Part shown: positions 25,339 to 34,107 of the stretch, piece by piece
Numbering within the stretch: the stretch's first letter is position 1
Layout of the letters: every line of letters begins with the position of its first letter
Assembly (NCBI GenBank): GCA_035379625.1
Contig: DAOSVM010000017.1
Coordinates: 1 to 48,332, forward strand
Source: DAOSCP01 sp035379625
GTDB taxonomy: Bacteria > Bacteroidota > Ignavibacteria > Ignavibacteriales > DAOSCP01
Direction: 5' to 3'
Length of the DNA stretch: 48,332 nucleotides
Notes under the pieces: model-generated
Told to the model about the DNA's origin: nothing
What the model saw: only the letters and a program-made list of their open reading frames with translations
The model's database searches: none
Made by a program: the position numbers and the translations under genes

Positions 25339-25971
25339 CTATTTTTTAAAAACTAATTTTTTTTCTTCACCTTTTAAGAGTCTTTTTATATTTTCTCTAT
25401 GAGTATAAAAAACAATAATATTGAGCAAAAACATTAAGATAAAATAAATGATAAAATCATAGTATGAATAGGCATGTAAGAAGTAAAACTTAATAGGATA
25501 TATAAACAATAATGATAATGCTGCAGATAAAGAACTAATTGAAACGATACGGAAAATAAGAAAAACTGCGATAAAGACAGAAAATGCAATCAAAGTTTCA
25601 ATAGGACGAAGAGCGAGCAAAAAACCTAAACTTGTTGCTATTCCTTTACCGCCTTTGAAATTAGCAAAAATTGTCCATATATGCCCAATTACTGAAAAAA
25701 TAGAAGCGGAAATGATTAAAAGTATATTATTTTGCGAGCTTAATAACTGATTAGCTAATAATACAGAAATAGCACCTTTAATTGCATCAAATATTATAAC
25801 AAATACACCCCATTTTGTTCCAAGTATTCTAGTAACATTTGTACCACCAGTACTACCACTTCCTACAGTTCTGATATCTATTCCTTTTAATAATTTAGTT
25901 AACCATAAACCTGTAGGAATAGAACCTACAAAATAAGATAGTATAATTGAAATGATTAAATTAATTTCCAT
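25339..25971 (-). CDS. plsY: Acyl-phosphate glycerol-3-phosphate acyltransferase PlsY
   Basis: 210 residues with several membrane helices and the PlsY motifs GSIPTGLWLTKLLKGIDIR, GSGSTGGTNVTRILG and GHIWTIFANFKGGKGIATSLG. It transfers an acyl group from acyl-phosphate to glycerol 3-phosphate at the inner membrane. Its start overlaps the ispD end by 11 nt. The neighbouring gpsA supplies its acceptor, so the two form one pathway step pair. Confidence 0.96.
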   Translation of the reverse strand: MEINLIISIILSYFVGSIPTGLWLTKLLKGIDIRTVGSGSTGGTNVTRILGTKWGVFVIIFDAIKGAISVLLANQLLSSQNNILLIISASIFSVIGHIWTIFANFKGGKGIATSLGFLLALRPIETLIAFSVFIAVFLIFRIVSISSLSAALSLLFIYPIKFYFLHAYSYYDFIIYFILMFLLNIIVFYTHRENIKRLLKGEEKKLVFKK

Positions 25972-26662
25972 TCTTTCCTAAAATTTTTTTTAGTAATTCA
26001 AGATCATCTGGTGTTGTTACTTTAAAGTTAGATATATCACCATTAGTTATAAAAACTTTATAACCAAAATACTTTAGCATTGTGGATTCATCTGTAAAAT
26101 ACAGATTTTGTTCATAAGATTTTTTGAAACACTGATATAAAACATTGAATTTAAATGCTTGCGGAGTTTGCGCATAATATATTTTTTCACGATTAACAAA
26201 ACCCGCGACATTATTATTCAAAACTTCCAAAATAGTATCTTTTGCTTTAATGGCTGTAACAGATGCATCAAATTTCAAAACATTTTCAATAATATTTGAT
26301 ATTATTTTACTGCTTATTAGTGGCCTAGCAGCATCGTGAACTAATATTATATCATCACTGTTAGGTTCTAAATTGTTCAAAACATATTCCAAAGCATTAT
26401 AAACAGAATCTTGTCTTTCTTTACCACCTTCAACAACTTCTATAAGTTTAGAAATTTTATTATTTTTTGCAATATTTTGAATCAGCTCAAAATATTCCTT
26501 GCTGGTAACAACAATTATATTATCAATTCCATCATGTTTATCAAAAGCTTCTAAGGTGTAAGATAATATCTCACGATCATTAATTTTTATAAACTGTTTA
26601 GGAATATCACTATTACATCTTGTTCCAGAACCAGCTGCTGGAATAATAACAATCTTTCTCAT
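25961..26662 (-). CDS. ispD: 2-C-methyl-D-erythritol 4-phosphate cytidylyltransferase
   Basis: 233 residues. The CTP-binding loop IIPAAGSGTRCNSDIPKQF, VEGGKERQDSVYNAL, ILVHDAARPLIS and AIKAKDTI are diagnostic of IspD, the third step of the MEP isoprenoid route. Downstream use of the product is represented elsewhere in this window by type 2 IPP isomerase and a prenyl synthase. It overlaps queA by 4 nt. Confidence 0.96.
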   Translation of the reverse strand: MRKIVIIPAAGSGTRCNSDIPKQFIKINDREILSYTLEAFDKHDGIDNIIVVTSKEYFELIQNIAKNNKISKLIEVVEGGKERQDSVYNALEYVLNNLEPNSDDIILVHDAARPLISSKIISNIIENVLKFDASVTAIKAKDTILEVLNNNVAGFVNREKIYYAQTPQAFKFNVLYQCFKKSYEQNLYFTDESTMLKYFGYKVFITNGDISNFKVTTPDDLELLKKILGKNGN

Positions 26663-27693
26663 AAGATTAACATTGCATCGCCATAGCTCAAAAATCTAAA
26701 ACCTTCTTTAAGTGCTTTTTTATAAGCTTTCATTGTAAGTTCATAACCAGCAAAAGCAGCAACCATCATTATTAAGGTTGATTTAGGCATATGGAAATTT
26801 GTAATCATATGTTGAACTACCTTAAAATCATAAGGTGGAAATATAAATTTATCAGTCCAACCTTTTGTAGGTTTGACAAAATCATCAGCTGTATGAGAAC
26901 TTTCCAAAGCTCTAACTGCAGAAGTACCGCAAACGAAAACTTTTTTCTTGTTTTCAATAGCAGAGTTAATAATATCAGCAGTAGAAGCAGAAATTTCGAA
27001 ATATTCGGAATCCATACGGTGTTTTGAAAGATCTTCTACTTCAACTTCTTTAAAAGTACCTAATCCAATATGTAATAAAATTGGAGCAATTTTTACGCCT
27101 TTTTTCTTCAATTTTTCAAAAAGTTCTTCTGTAAAGTGTAAACCTGCAGTTGGAGCAGCAACAGAACCTTTAACTTTTGCATAAATTGTTTGATAATTAG
27201 TTCTATCTGTTTCTTCAGCATCTCTTTTGATATAAGGAGGTAATGGAGTAATACCATATTTTTCAATATATTCGTGAATATCTCCTGGGCATACAAATCT
27301 TACGGTTCTTCCACGAGAAGTTGTATTATCAATTATTTCACAATAAAATTTATCGTCAAAATAAATTTTATTTCCAATTCTTACTTTTCTGGCAGGTTCA
27401 ACTTGAACATCCCAAATATTTTCTTTTGGATTTAATTCTCTGAGAAGAAATACTTCTATTTTAGCATTAGTTCTTTCTTTTTTTCCATATAATCGAGCTT
27501 GAATAACTTTAGTTTCATTAACAACAAGTACATCACCTTTACTGAAATAATCGACAATATCTGAAAAAGTTTTAACTTCAATAGATTGGTTAGCTCGATC
27601 AATAACCATTAATTTACAAGCATCACGAGGTTCAACGGGATATTTAGCAATAGCTTTACGCGGTAGATTATAATCGAATTCAGAGAGTTTCAT
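26659..27693 (-). CDS. queA: S-adenosylmethionine:tRNA ribosyltransferase-isomerase
   Basis: 344 residues. It has FDYNLPRKAIAKYPVEPRDACKL at the start, VVNETKVIQARL, SVAAPTAGLHFTEELF, LHIGLGTFKEV and VFCGTSAVRALES, all QueA signatures. It builds epoxyqueuosine on the wobble base of GUN tRNAs. The start is the ATG at 27693, six bases after AAGGAG; the TTG two codons earlier is the wrong spacing. I saw no preQ1 riboswitch in the short leader. Confidence 0.96.
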   Translation of the reverse strand: MKLSEFDYNLPRKAIAKYPVEPRDACKLMVIDRANQSIEVKTFSDIVDYFSKGDVLVVNETKVIQARLYGKKERTNAKIEVFLLRELNPKENIWDVQVEPARKVRIGNKIYFDDKFYCEIIDNTTSRGRTVRFVCPGDIHEYIEKYGITPLPPYIKRDAEETDRTNYQTIYAKVKGSVAAPTAGLHFTEELFEKLKKKGVKIAPILLHIGLGTFKEVEVEDLSKHRMDSEYFEISASTADIINSAIENKKKVFVCGTSAVRALESSHTADDFVKPTKGWTDKFIFPPYDFKVVQHMITNFHMPKSTLIMMVAAFAGYELTMKAYKKALKEGFRFLSYGDAMLIL

Positions 27694-27722
27694 TTGCAAC
27701 TCCTTATTATATAAAAATATAA

Positions 27723-27755
27723 ATAGTTACTGCACTTAAAAAGTGCAGTAACTAT
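27723..27755 (-). terminator. Perfect 15-bp hairpin between ppdK and queA
   Basis: ATAGTTACTGCACTT with AAGTGCAGTAACTAT (27723-27737 and 27741-27755), loop AAA. It starts 11 bases past the ppdK stop and ends 29 bases before queA. The T content after it on the minus strand is modest (ATTTATATTTTTATA), so it may be a terminator or a 3'-end stabiliser. Confidence 0.6.
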
Positions 27756-27766
27756 ATTGGAACAGA

Positions 27767-30493
27767 TTATTTGCCAAATTTAATAGAAGCTTGAGCAGCT
27801 GCTAATCTGGCAATTGGCACTCTGAATGGAGAACAAGATACATAGTTTAATCCAACTTTGAAGCAGAATTCTACAGATGCTGGATCACCACCTTGCTCGC
27901 CGCAAATACCAACTTTAAGATCATTTCTTGTAGCTCTTCCTTTATTTACAGCCATTTCGATTAATTGGCCCACACCTTCTTGATCAATTGTTTGGAAAGG
28001 ATCAGCAGGAATCATTTTCTTATCTAAATAATCTGGTAAGAATCCACCTATATCATCTCTTGAGAAACCAAAAGTCATTTGAGTTAAGTCATTTGTACCA
28101 AATGAGAAGAATTGAGCTGTTTTAGCCATTTTATTTGCTACTAAACATGCTCTTGGAATTTCGATCATTGTACCATAGAGGTAATCAATTTTTTCAAGAC
28201 CGAATTTTTCACATACTTCTTTATAAACTTTATCAACAATTACTTTTGTAAAGTCTAATTCAGTAACTTCGCAAGTTACAGGAACCATGATTTCTGGTTT
28301 TGGATTCTTTCCTTCTTTGATTAATTCTGCAGTAACCTCAAAAATAGCGCGCACTTGCATTTCTGAAACTTCAGGATATGTAACACCAAGACGAACGCCT
28401 CTGTGGCCCATCATTGGGTTGCTTTCATGTAAAGCTTCGCCTCTTTTAGCAACAGCTTCTGGTGTAATACCTAATGCTTTAGCTAATTCAGCTTGTTTTT
28501 CTGGGCTTTGAGGAACAAATTCATGTAATGGTGGATCTAATAATCTGAATGTCACTGGGAGTGAATCCATTGCAAGTAACGTACCTTTTATATCTCTTTT
28601 TACATAAGCAAATAATTCGTTTAATGCATTGATTCTTTCTTCTTTTGTATTCGAAAGGATCATTTTTCTTAACAAGAATAATGGTTCTTCAGAACCTTCG
28701 CCGTAGAACATATGTTCTGTTCTGAATAAGCCAATACCTTCAGCGCCAAAATCACGCGCAACTTTTGCATCTTGTGGTGTATCAGCGTTTGTTCTAACGC
28801 CCATTTTTCTATACTTATCAACTAATTGCATGAATTTTTGGAATCTTGGATTTTCAGATGCATCAATTAATTTAAGTTCACCTAAGTAAACATTACCTTT
28901 TGTACCGTTTAATGTTACTACATCACCTTCTTTAATAACGATATCAGTTCCTTCAACTTTTGCAGTTTTATTTTCAGCGTTTACATGTAATTTACCAGCA
29001 CCAACTATACAACATTTACCCCAACCACGAGCAACTAATGCAGCATGTGAAGTCATACCACCGCGAGCTGTTAAAATACCTTCAGCTGCACGCATACCTT
29101 CAACGTCTTCAGGATTTGTTTCTTCTCTTAACAATATAACTTTTTTACCTCGTTTAGCCCATTCAACTGCGTCTTCTGCTGTAAATACAACTTGACCAGT
29201 TGCAGCACCAGGACCAGCTGGCAAACCTTTAACTATTGCTTCAGCTTTCTTTTCAGCTTCTGGATCGCAAATAGGGTGCAATAATTCATCTAATTGTGCA
29301 GGTTCAACACGTAAAACTGTTGTTTTTTCATCGATCAAACCTTCTTCTAACATATCCATAGCCATATTCAAAGCTGCTGTACCAGTTCTTTTACCTACAC
29401 GGCATTGTAACATATAAAGTTTACCTTCTTGAATAGTAAACTCGATATCAAGCATGTCTTTGAATGTTTTTTCTAAAATTTCTCTAATTCTGCATAGTTC
29501 AGCATAAGTTTCTGGCATAACTTCTTCCATTGATGGAAGGTGTTTATTTTGTTCATTTTTTGTGTCATTATTTAATGGTGATGGTGTTCTAATACCAGCA
29601 ACAACGTCTTCACCTTGAGCATTTACTAACCATTCGCCATAGAATTTATTTTCACCAGTAGCTGGGTTTCTTGTAAATGCAACACCAGTTGCTGATGTAT
29701 CACCCATATTACCAAATACCATTGCTTGAACGTTTACTGCAGTTCCCCAATCATCTGGAATACCTTCAATTCTTCTATATGATACAGCTTTTTTACCATT
29801 CCAGCTCTTAAATACAGCTTTAATTCCACCAACTAATTGTTCTTTTGGATCATCTGGGAATGGTCTTCCTAATTTTTCTTTAATAATAGCTTTAAATTCT
29901 TCAGCTAATTGTTTTAATTCTTCAGCAGTTATCTCTGTATCTTCTTTATAGCCTTTACTCTTCTTGAATTCATCTAATTTTTCATCTAAAATTTTTCTAA
30001 TACCCTTTCCTTCAACAGGATCAATTCCTTCAGCTTTTTCCATCACAACATCAGCATACATCATAATTAATCTTCTATAGGAATCGTAAACGAATCTTTC
30101 ATTATTTGTTTTTTTGATAAGTCCTGGGATAGTTGATGTGGCAAGACCGATATTCAAAACTGTATCCATCATACCAGGCATGGATTTACGAGCACCTGAT
30201 CTACAAGATACTAAAAGAGGATTATCAGGGTCACCATATTTCATACCCATTTCTTTTTCAACTTTTTCCATTGCTGCCCAAACTTCAGGCATCAAGCTTT
30301 CTGGTAATTCACAATTATTTGCATAATAAGCAGTACAGCATTCTGTTGTGATAGTAAAACCTGCTGGTACTGGCAAACCTAAATTAGTCATTTCTGCTAA
30401 GTTTGCACCTTTACCGCCTAACAATTCTTTCATACTTGCTTCGCCTTCAGCTTTACCACCGCCGAAGTAATATACATATTTTGGTATTGACAT
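27767..30493 (-). CDS. ppdK: Pyruvate, phosphate dikinase
   Basis: 908 residues, full length. The N-terminal ATP-grasp-like domain (GGKGANLAEMTNLGLPVPAGFTI), the central phosphohistidine domain with TARGGMTSHAALVARGWGKCC, and the C-terminal PEP/pyruvate barrel with FFSFGTNDLTQMTFGFSRDD and VGICGEQGGDP are all present. It interconverts pyruvate, ATP and phosphate with PEP, AMP and pyrophosphate, serving glycolysis with a pyrophosphate economy or gluconeogenesis. It stands as its own unit, with GGAGG about 5-6 nt before the ATG. The codon use is more regular than in its neighbours, consistent with high expression. Confidence 0.98.
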   Translation of the reverse strand: MSIPKYVYYFGGGKAEGEASMKELLGGKGANLAEMTNLGLPVPAGFTITTECCTAYYANNCELPESLMPEVWAAMEKVEKEMGMKYGDPDNPLLVSCRSGARKSMPGMMDTVLNIGLATSTIPGLIKKTNNERFVYDSYRRLIMMYADVVMEKAEGIDPVEGKGIRKILDEKLDEFKKSKGYKEDTEITAEELKQLAEEFKAIIKEKLGRPFPDDPKEQLVGGIKAVFKSWNGKKAVSYRRIEGIPDDWGTAVNVQAMVFGNMGDTSATGVAFTRNPATGENKFYGEWLVNAQGEDVVAGIRTPSPLNNDTKNEQNKHLPSMEEVMPETYAELCRIREILEKTFKDMLDIEFTIQEGKLYMLQCRVGKRTGTAALNMAMDMLEEGLIDEKTTVLRVEPAQLDELLHPICDPEAEKKAEAIVKGLPAGPGAATGQVVFTAEDAVEWAKRGKKVILLREETNPEDVEGMRAAEGILTARGGMTSHAALVARGWGKCCIVGAGKLHVNAENKTAKVEGTDIVIKEGDVVTLNGTKGNVYLGELKLIDASENPRFQKFMQLVDKYRKMGVRTNADTPQDAKVARDFGAEGIGLFRTEHMFYGEGSEEPLFLLRKMILSNTKEERINALNELFAYVKRDIKGTLLAMDSLPVTFRLLDPPLHEFVPQSPEKQAELAKALGITPEAVAKRGEALHESNPMMGHRGVRLGVTYPEVSEMQVRAIFEVTAELIKEGKNPKPEIMVPVTCEVTELDFTKVIVDKVYKEVCEKFGLEKIDYLYGTMIEIPRACLVANKMAKTAQFFSFGTNDLTQMTFGFSRDDIGGFLPDYLDKKMIPADPFQTIDQEGVGQLIEMAVNKGRATRNDLKVGICGEQGGDPASVEFCFKVGLNYVSCSPFRVPIARLAAAQASIKFGK

Positions 30494-30575
30494 TTGTCCT
30501 CCAAATGTTATTAGTTATCAAAAAAAATATAATTCAATTTTTAAATATAATAAATTTTAATCGTTTTTGTATCAA

Positions 30576-31619
30576 TTAGATAAGAATTTTGTTTAATTTT
30601 TCAGCATCTTCTAATTGAAGCTTGATTTTGATATAAAAGAAATCAATATCATCCAATTCTTCTTGAAATTTGCATAACTTTACAAAATCTTTTTGTGTAG
30701 TAATTACGCAGGTCGAATTTGTTGAATAAAACTTATTTCTGATCATTTCCACTTCTTCTCTGGTATAATTTTTATGATCGGAAAATTGTAATTTATCGGT
30801 AATTGCTAATTTATTTTTTTCTAAAATATCAAAAAAAGATTCTGGATTTGCAATTCCTGTTACTGCCAAAGCCTTTTGACCTTCAAATTCTTCAATGGTA
30901 TATGTTTTATCAAATTTTAAATCTATAATATTATCTACTCGATAGAATGCATTTAATATTAATTTATTTTTTAAATATTTATTTTCTTTTATTTTCTCTT
31001 GTAAAATTTGCCTATTTACTTTTTTAAATTTATGATTTATGATAACGATATCTGCCCTTTTTATTCCTGAAAAACTTTCACGTAAATATCCGGATGGAAG
31101 AACTAAATTTTGTTTTATATCACTTTTAAAAAAATAATTAACATCTAATAAAACTATATCTGTATCTCTATGTAACCAACGATGTTGGAAACCATCGTCT
31201 AATATAATAATATCTGGAGAAACATCCTTAATTAAATTTTTTGCTCCTATAACTCTTTTTTCACAAACAGCAGCTGCACAATTAGTCTCTTTGGAAGTTA
31301 AATAAATTTCATCACCAACTTTATCTATATCCTTATTTAAACAAAAACCATCAGAAACTAATACATACCCTTTAGATTTTCTCTTATATCCCCTACTTAA
31401 AACGGCAGGTTTAAAACCAAATTTTTTAAAATATTCTACTAAATAAATAACTGTTGGTGTTTTACCTGTACCACCAACATGTAAATTTCCAACTGAAATT
31501 ACTTTTACAGGTACTTTTGCAGATTTAAATATCTGTTTATCAAATAAAAAATTTCTAATTTGCATTATAAATGAATAAATTAGGCTAAAAGGGAGTAAAA
31601 TAATTGAGATAATTTTCAT
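30576..31619 (-). CDS. lpxK: Tetraacyldisaccharide 4'-kinase LpxK
   Basis: 347 residues. An N-terminal hydrophobic helix (IILLPFSLIYSFIMQI) anchors it at the inner membrane. The Walker A region is VGNLHVGGTGKTPTVIYLVEY, followed by LSRGYKRKSKGYVLV, DEIYL and IILDDGFQHRWLHRDTDIVLLD. It phosphorylates the 4' position of the lipid A disaccharide precursor, so the organism makes a lipid A-type outer membrane. Confidence 0.95.
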   Translation of the reverse strand: MKIISIILLPFSLIYSFIMQIRNFLFDKQIFKSAKVPVKVISVGNLHVGGTGKTPTVIYLVEYFKKFGFKPAVLSRGYKRKSKGYVLVSDGFCLNKDIDKVGDEIYLTSKETNCAAAVCEKRVIGAKNLIKDVSPDIIILDDGFQHRWLHRDTDIVLLDVNYFFKSDIKQNLVLPSGYLRESFSGIKRADIVIINHKFKKVNRQILQEKIKENKYLKNKLILNAFYRVDNIIDLKFDKTYTIEEFEGQKALAVTGIANPESFFDILEKNKLAITDKLQFSDHKNYTREEVEMIRNKFYSTNSTCVITTQKDFVKLCKFQEELDDIDFFYIKIKLQLEDAEKLNKILI

Positions 31620-32006
31620 AAAAATTTTTAATTTTTTTTCGAATATAACAAAAAAAAAACTTTTATGCCATTTTTTTGAAAAGTATTTTATAAATCATTA
31701 TTTTTTAAAGCATTGTGAATATAAATTATTGAATATTTATTTTTAATATAAATTAATTCTTTCAAATCTTTTAATTAATATGTAACTTTTTATATATATT
31801 AGATGAAAATAATTTCATATTTTCCAAACCATAAAACTAATAATTATACTGTTTCGAATAATTTTTGTAAAATAATTTATTTTAATTATTATATTACAAA
31901 AAACGAAATATTAATTTTGATTTTTATTGATTAACAATTGCTTTTTCATGTTAAACCTATTTTATATAATTTTTTTTAATTTTGCACAAACATTTAAGCG
32001 ATTAAT
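31620..32006. other. Intergenic region, 387 bp
   Basis: It separates divergent lpxK and the glycosyltransferase operon. It is nearly all A/T with no stable hairpin that I can see. A promoter-like TAATTTTG is at 31977-31984. A 43-codon open frame at 31803-31934 lacks a ribosome site and looks random. Confidence 0.6.
31977..31984 (+). promoter_or_regulatory. Possible -7 promoter box for the glycosyltransferase operon
   Basis: TAATTTTG fits the TAnnTTTG consensus of Bacteroidota and ends 22 nt before the first ATG. A -33 TTG at the usual distance is not clear, so it is tentative. Confidence 0.35.
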
Positions 32007-34103
32007 ATGAAACATATATTTTTTACAATACCCAAACCATTTAAGGATCCTAAAATCTCTCTAGCACAAAAAAATGCAATTTTAAGTTGGCTAGAGTTAA
32101 CAACAGCTGAAAATATTATTCTTTTTGGTAATGATGAAGGTGTTAATGAATTTGCAAATAAATACAATTTTATTCATTATCCAAATATAAAAACAAATAA
32201 AAATAATATTCCATATTTGAATGACGCTTTTGAAAAAGTTCAAAAATACTTTGATGCAGACATTTATACTTACATAAATGCTGATATTATACTATTCAAA
32301 AAATATAATGATATTCTTCAAAATATTTTTAATAAATTCTCATCTTTTCTTTCAATTGGTTGTAGGCATAATACCAGTATTGATTTTGAAATTGATTTTA
32401 ATAAAGAAAATTGGGATGCTGAATTAATTTATTATGCCAAAACACACGGACAAATAACTAATACTACTTGGACCGATTATTTTACTTTTACCAAAAACTT
32501 TTGGGATACAATACCAGATTTTATAGCAGGTAGGCCAATTTTCGATATATGGTTTTTAACAAATGCTCTTATAAATTTCAAAAACGTTATTGATGTCACT
32601 GATGTTAATTTTGCAATTCATCAAAACCATTCGTATAACCATGTAAAATACAATAAAAATGAAGTTTGGTTTGGCAAGGATTCATATTTTAACCATTTAA
32701 ATGCTGGTAAATATTATTTTTTGGGAAATATTAAATATTCCTACTATAAATATACAAAAGATGGAATTATAAAAAATTGGGAAAGAAACGGTTTCCCAGA
32801 CCAAGAAAGTTTCTTAAATTTTGCTTTTTTTGAAAGTGCCGCCGATCTTCTTGTAAATGCTAAGTATGATAAAGCTATTGAAATGTATGAATATCTTGAG
32901 AAAAAAAATTATAGACAACCTAATTTTTATTTTAGTTATGCTTTATCGCATTTGAATTTAGGAAACACTCAAAAAGCTATAAATTATTTTTATAATGAAT
33001 TAGATTTATATTCAGAAAATATTAATGCCTTAACTACAATCAATCAAATAAAAGATTATAATAACTACAATATTTCCATTTCAGTTATTATTTATGGATT
33101 TAATAATTATGAAAATATTACAAAACTCATAAAAAATATCAGACATAATAACATTACATCAATTTATTTAATATCCAATAATCCTAAAACAGCAGTTGAA
33201 AATTCTGTAATTTTTGTTGAAGGAACACAAGATAATCTAAGTTTTAACCTAACCAAAATTATCACTAATTCTGAATTAAACGATTATGTGATGATTATTA
33301 ATGGAGATAATTTCAACATTACAGATGATTTTTATGAAAAATTAAATAAAGTTTACCAGCCATATAACTTTGTACAATTGTTCTATTTTAATACTTACAT
33401 TAAAAATTCAAACGAAGAAATACAAGGTTTTTACTTAAATAGAGATTATTTTTACGAACATGATAAAATGCTCTATTACCATTTAGTTTCTAATAAAATA
33501 TTATTTGATTGCTTTGTTGTTAATAAAATTATATTTAATTTCTTTAAGTTTGAAGGGGATAATCCAGAATTTATTCATAAATTTTGGATCGAATTTTTTA
33601 GACACAATTTTGTTACTAAGTTAGTTCCATATTATGTTACAACATACTATAATGATAGCTACTATGATTTATCTTTAAAACTTGAACATAATATCAATTA
33701 TAATACTTTAGAAAATTATTATTATATATTAGAAAATGTTAATTTGAATGTATTATTCCCTAACCTTAAAAATGTTGATTTAAGGTCAAAAGCATATGGA
33801 GATACTGCATTATTTTTATTTAACCGATTTATTGAAAAAAAACTATACAAGGCTGCTATTTCAATAGTAACACAAATTGCTGCATATACACAAAATATTG
33901 ATATTTTAAATATTTGTATTCCATTTTTAGTTGAGAAATTTGATTTAAAACTTTTAAGAAATATCTTAACGGAATTTAGAAATTTTTTAGATGTAACTAT
34001 GTATCAAAAACTTATGAATTATATAGATGAGCATATCGAATTATCTCGATCAATTTTTCATGAATCAAATAAATTTGATAGAGTTGTTAAATTAAAATTT
34101 TAA
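32007..34103 (+). CDS. Large glycosyltransferase-like protein with TPR segment
   Basis: 698 residues. The N-terminal 270 residues (MKHIFFTIPKPFKDPKIS, AQKNAILSWLEL, then YTYINADIILFKKYNDIL with a DxD-like NAD) look like a GT-A-type transferase. A short tetratricopeptide segment follows (about 290-345, AKYDKAIEMYEYLEKKN and FSYALSHLNLGNTQKAINYF). A second, degenerate GT2-like domain begins near ISISVIIYGFNNYENITKLI, with VMIINGDNFNITDDFY. The C-terminal part is helical. Sugar and acceptor are unknown. It leads a three-gene operon with spacers of only 4 bp. Confidence 0.65.
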   Translation: MKHIFFTIPKPFKDPKISLAQKNAILSWLELTTAENIILFGNDEGVNEFANKYNFIHYPNIKTNKNNIPYLNDAFEKVQKYFDADIYTYINADIILFKKYNDILQNIFNKFSSFLSIGCRHNTSIDFEIDFNKENWDAELIYYAKTHGQITNTTWTDYFTFTKNFWDTIPDFIAGRPIFDIWFLTNALINFKNVIDVTDVNFAIHQNHSYNHVKYNKNEVWFGKDSYFNHLNAGKYYFLGNIKYSYYKYTKDGIIKNWERNGFPDQESFLNFAFFESAADLLVNAKYDKAIEMYEYLEKKNYRQPNFYFSYALSHLNLGNTQKAINYFYNELDLYSENINALTTINQIKDYNNYNISISVIIYGFNNYENITKLIKNIRHNNITSIYLISNNPKTAVENSVIFVEGTQDNLSFNLTKIITNSELNDYVMIINGDNFNITDDFYEKLNKVYQPYNFVQLFYFNTYIKNSNEEIQGFYLNRDYFYEHDKMLYYHLVSNKILFDCFVVNKIIFNFFKFEGDNPEFIHKFWIEFFRHNFVTKLVPYYVTTYYNDSYYDLSLKLEHNINYNTLENYYYILENVNLNVLFPNLKNVDLRSKAYGDTALFLFNRFIEKKLYKAAISIVTQIAAYTQNIDILNICIPFLVEKFDLKLLRNILTEFRNFLDVTMYQKLMNYIDEHIELSRSIFHESNKFDRVVKLKF

Positions 34104-34107
34104 TTAT

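Noticed and set aside
27694..27766. preQ1 riboswitch before queA
   Set aside because: The leader is short and holds only the perfect hairpin and the ribosome site; no preQ1 aptamer consensus is visible.
31803..31934. A 43-codon ORF starting MKIISYFPNHK
   Set aside because: No ribosome site, and its Asn/Ile/Tyr-dominated composition is what random AT-rich sequence gives.
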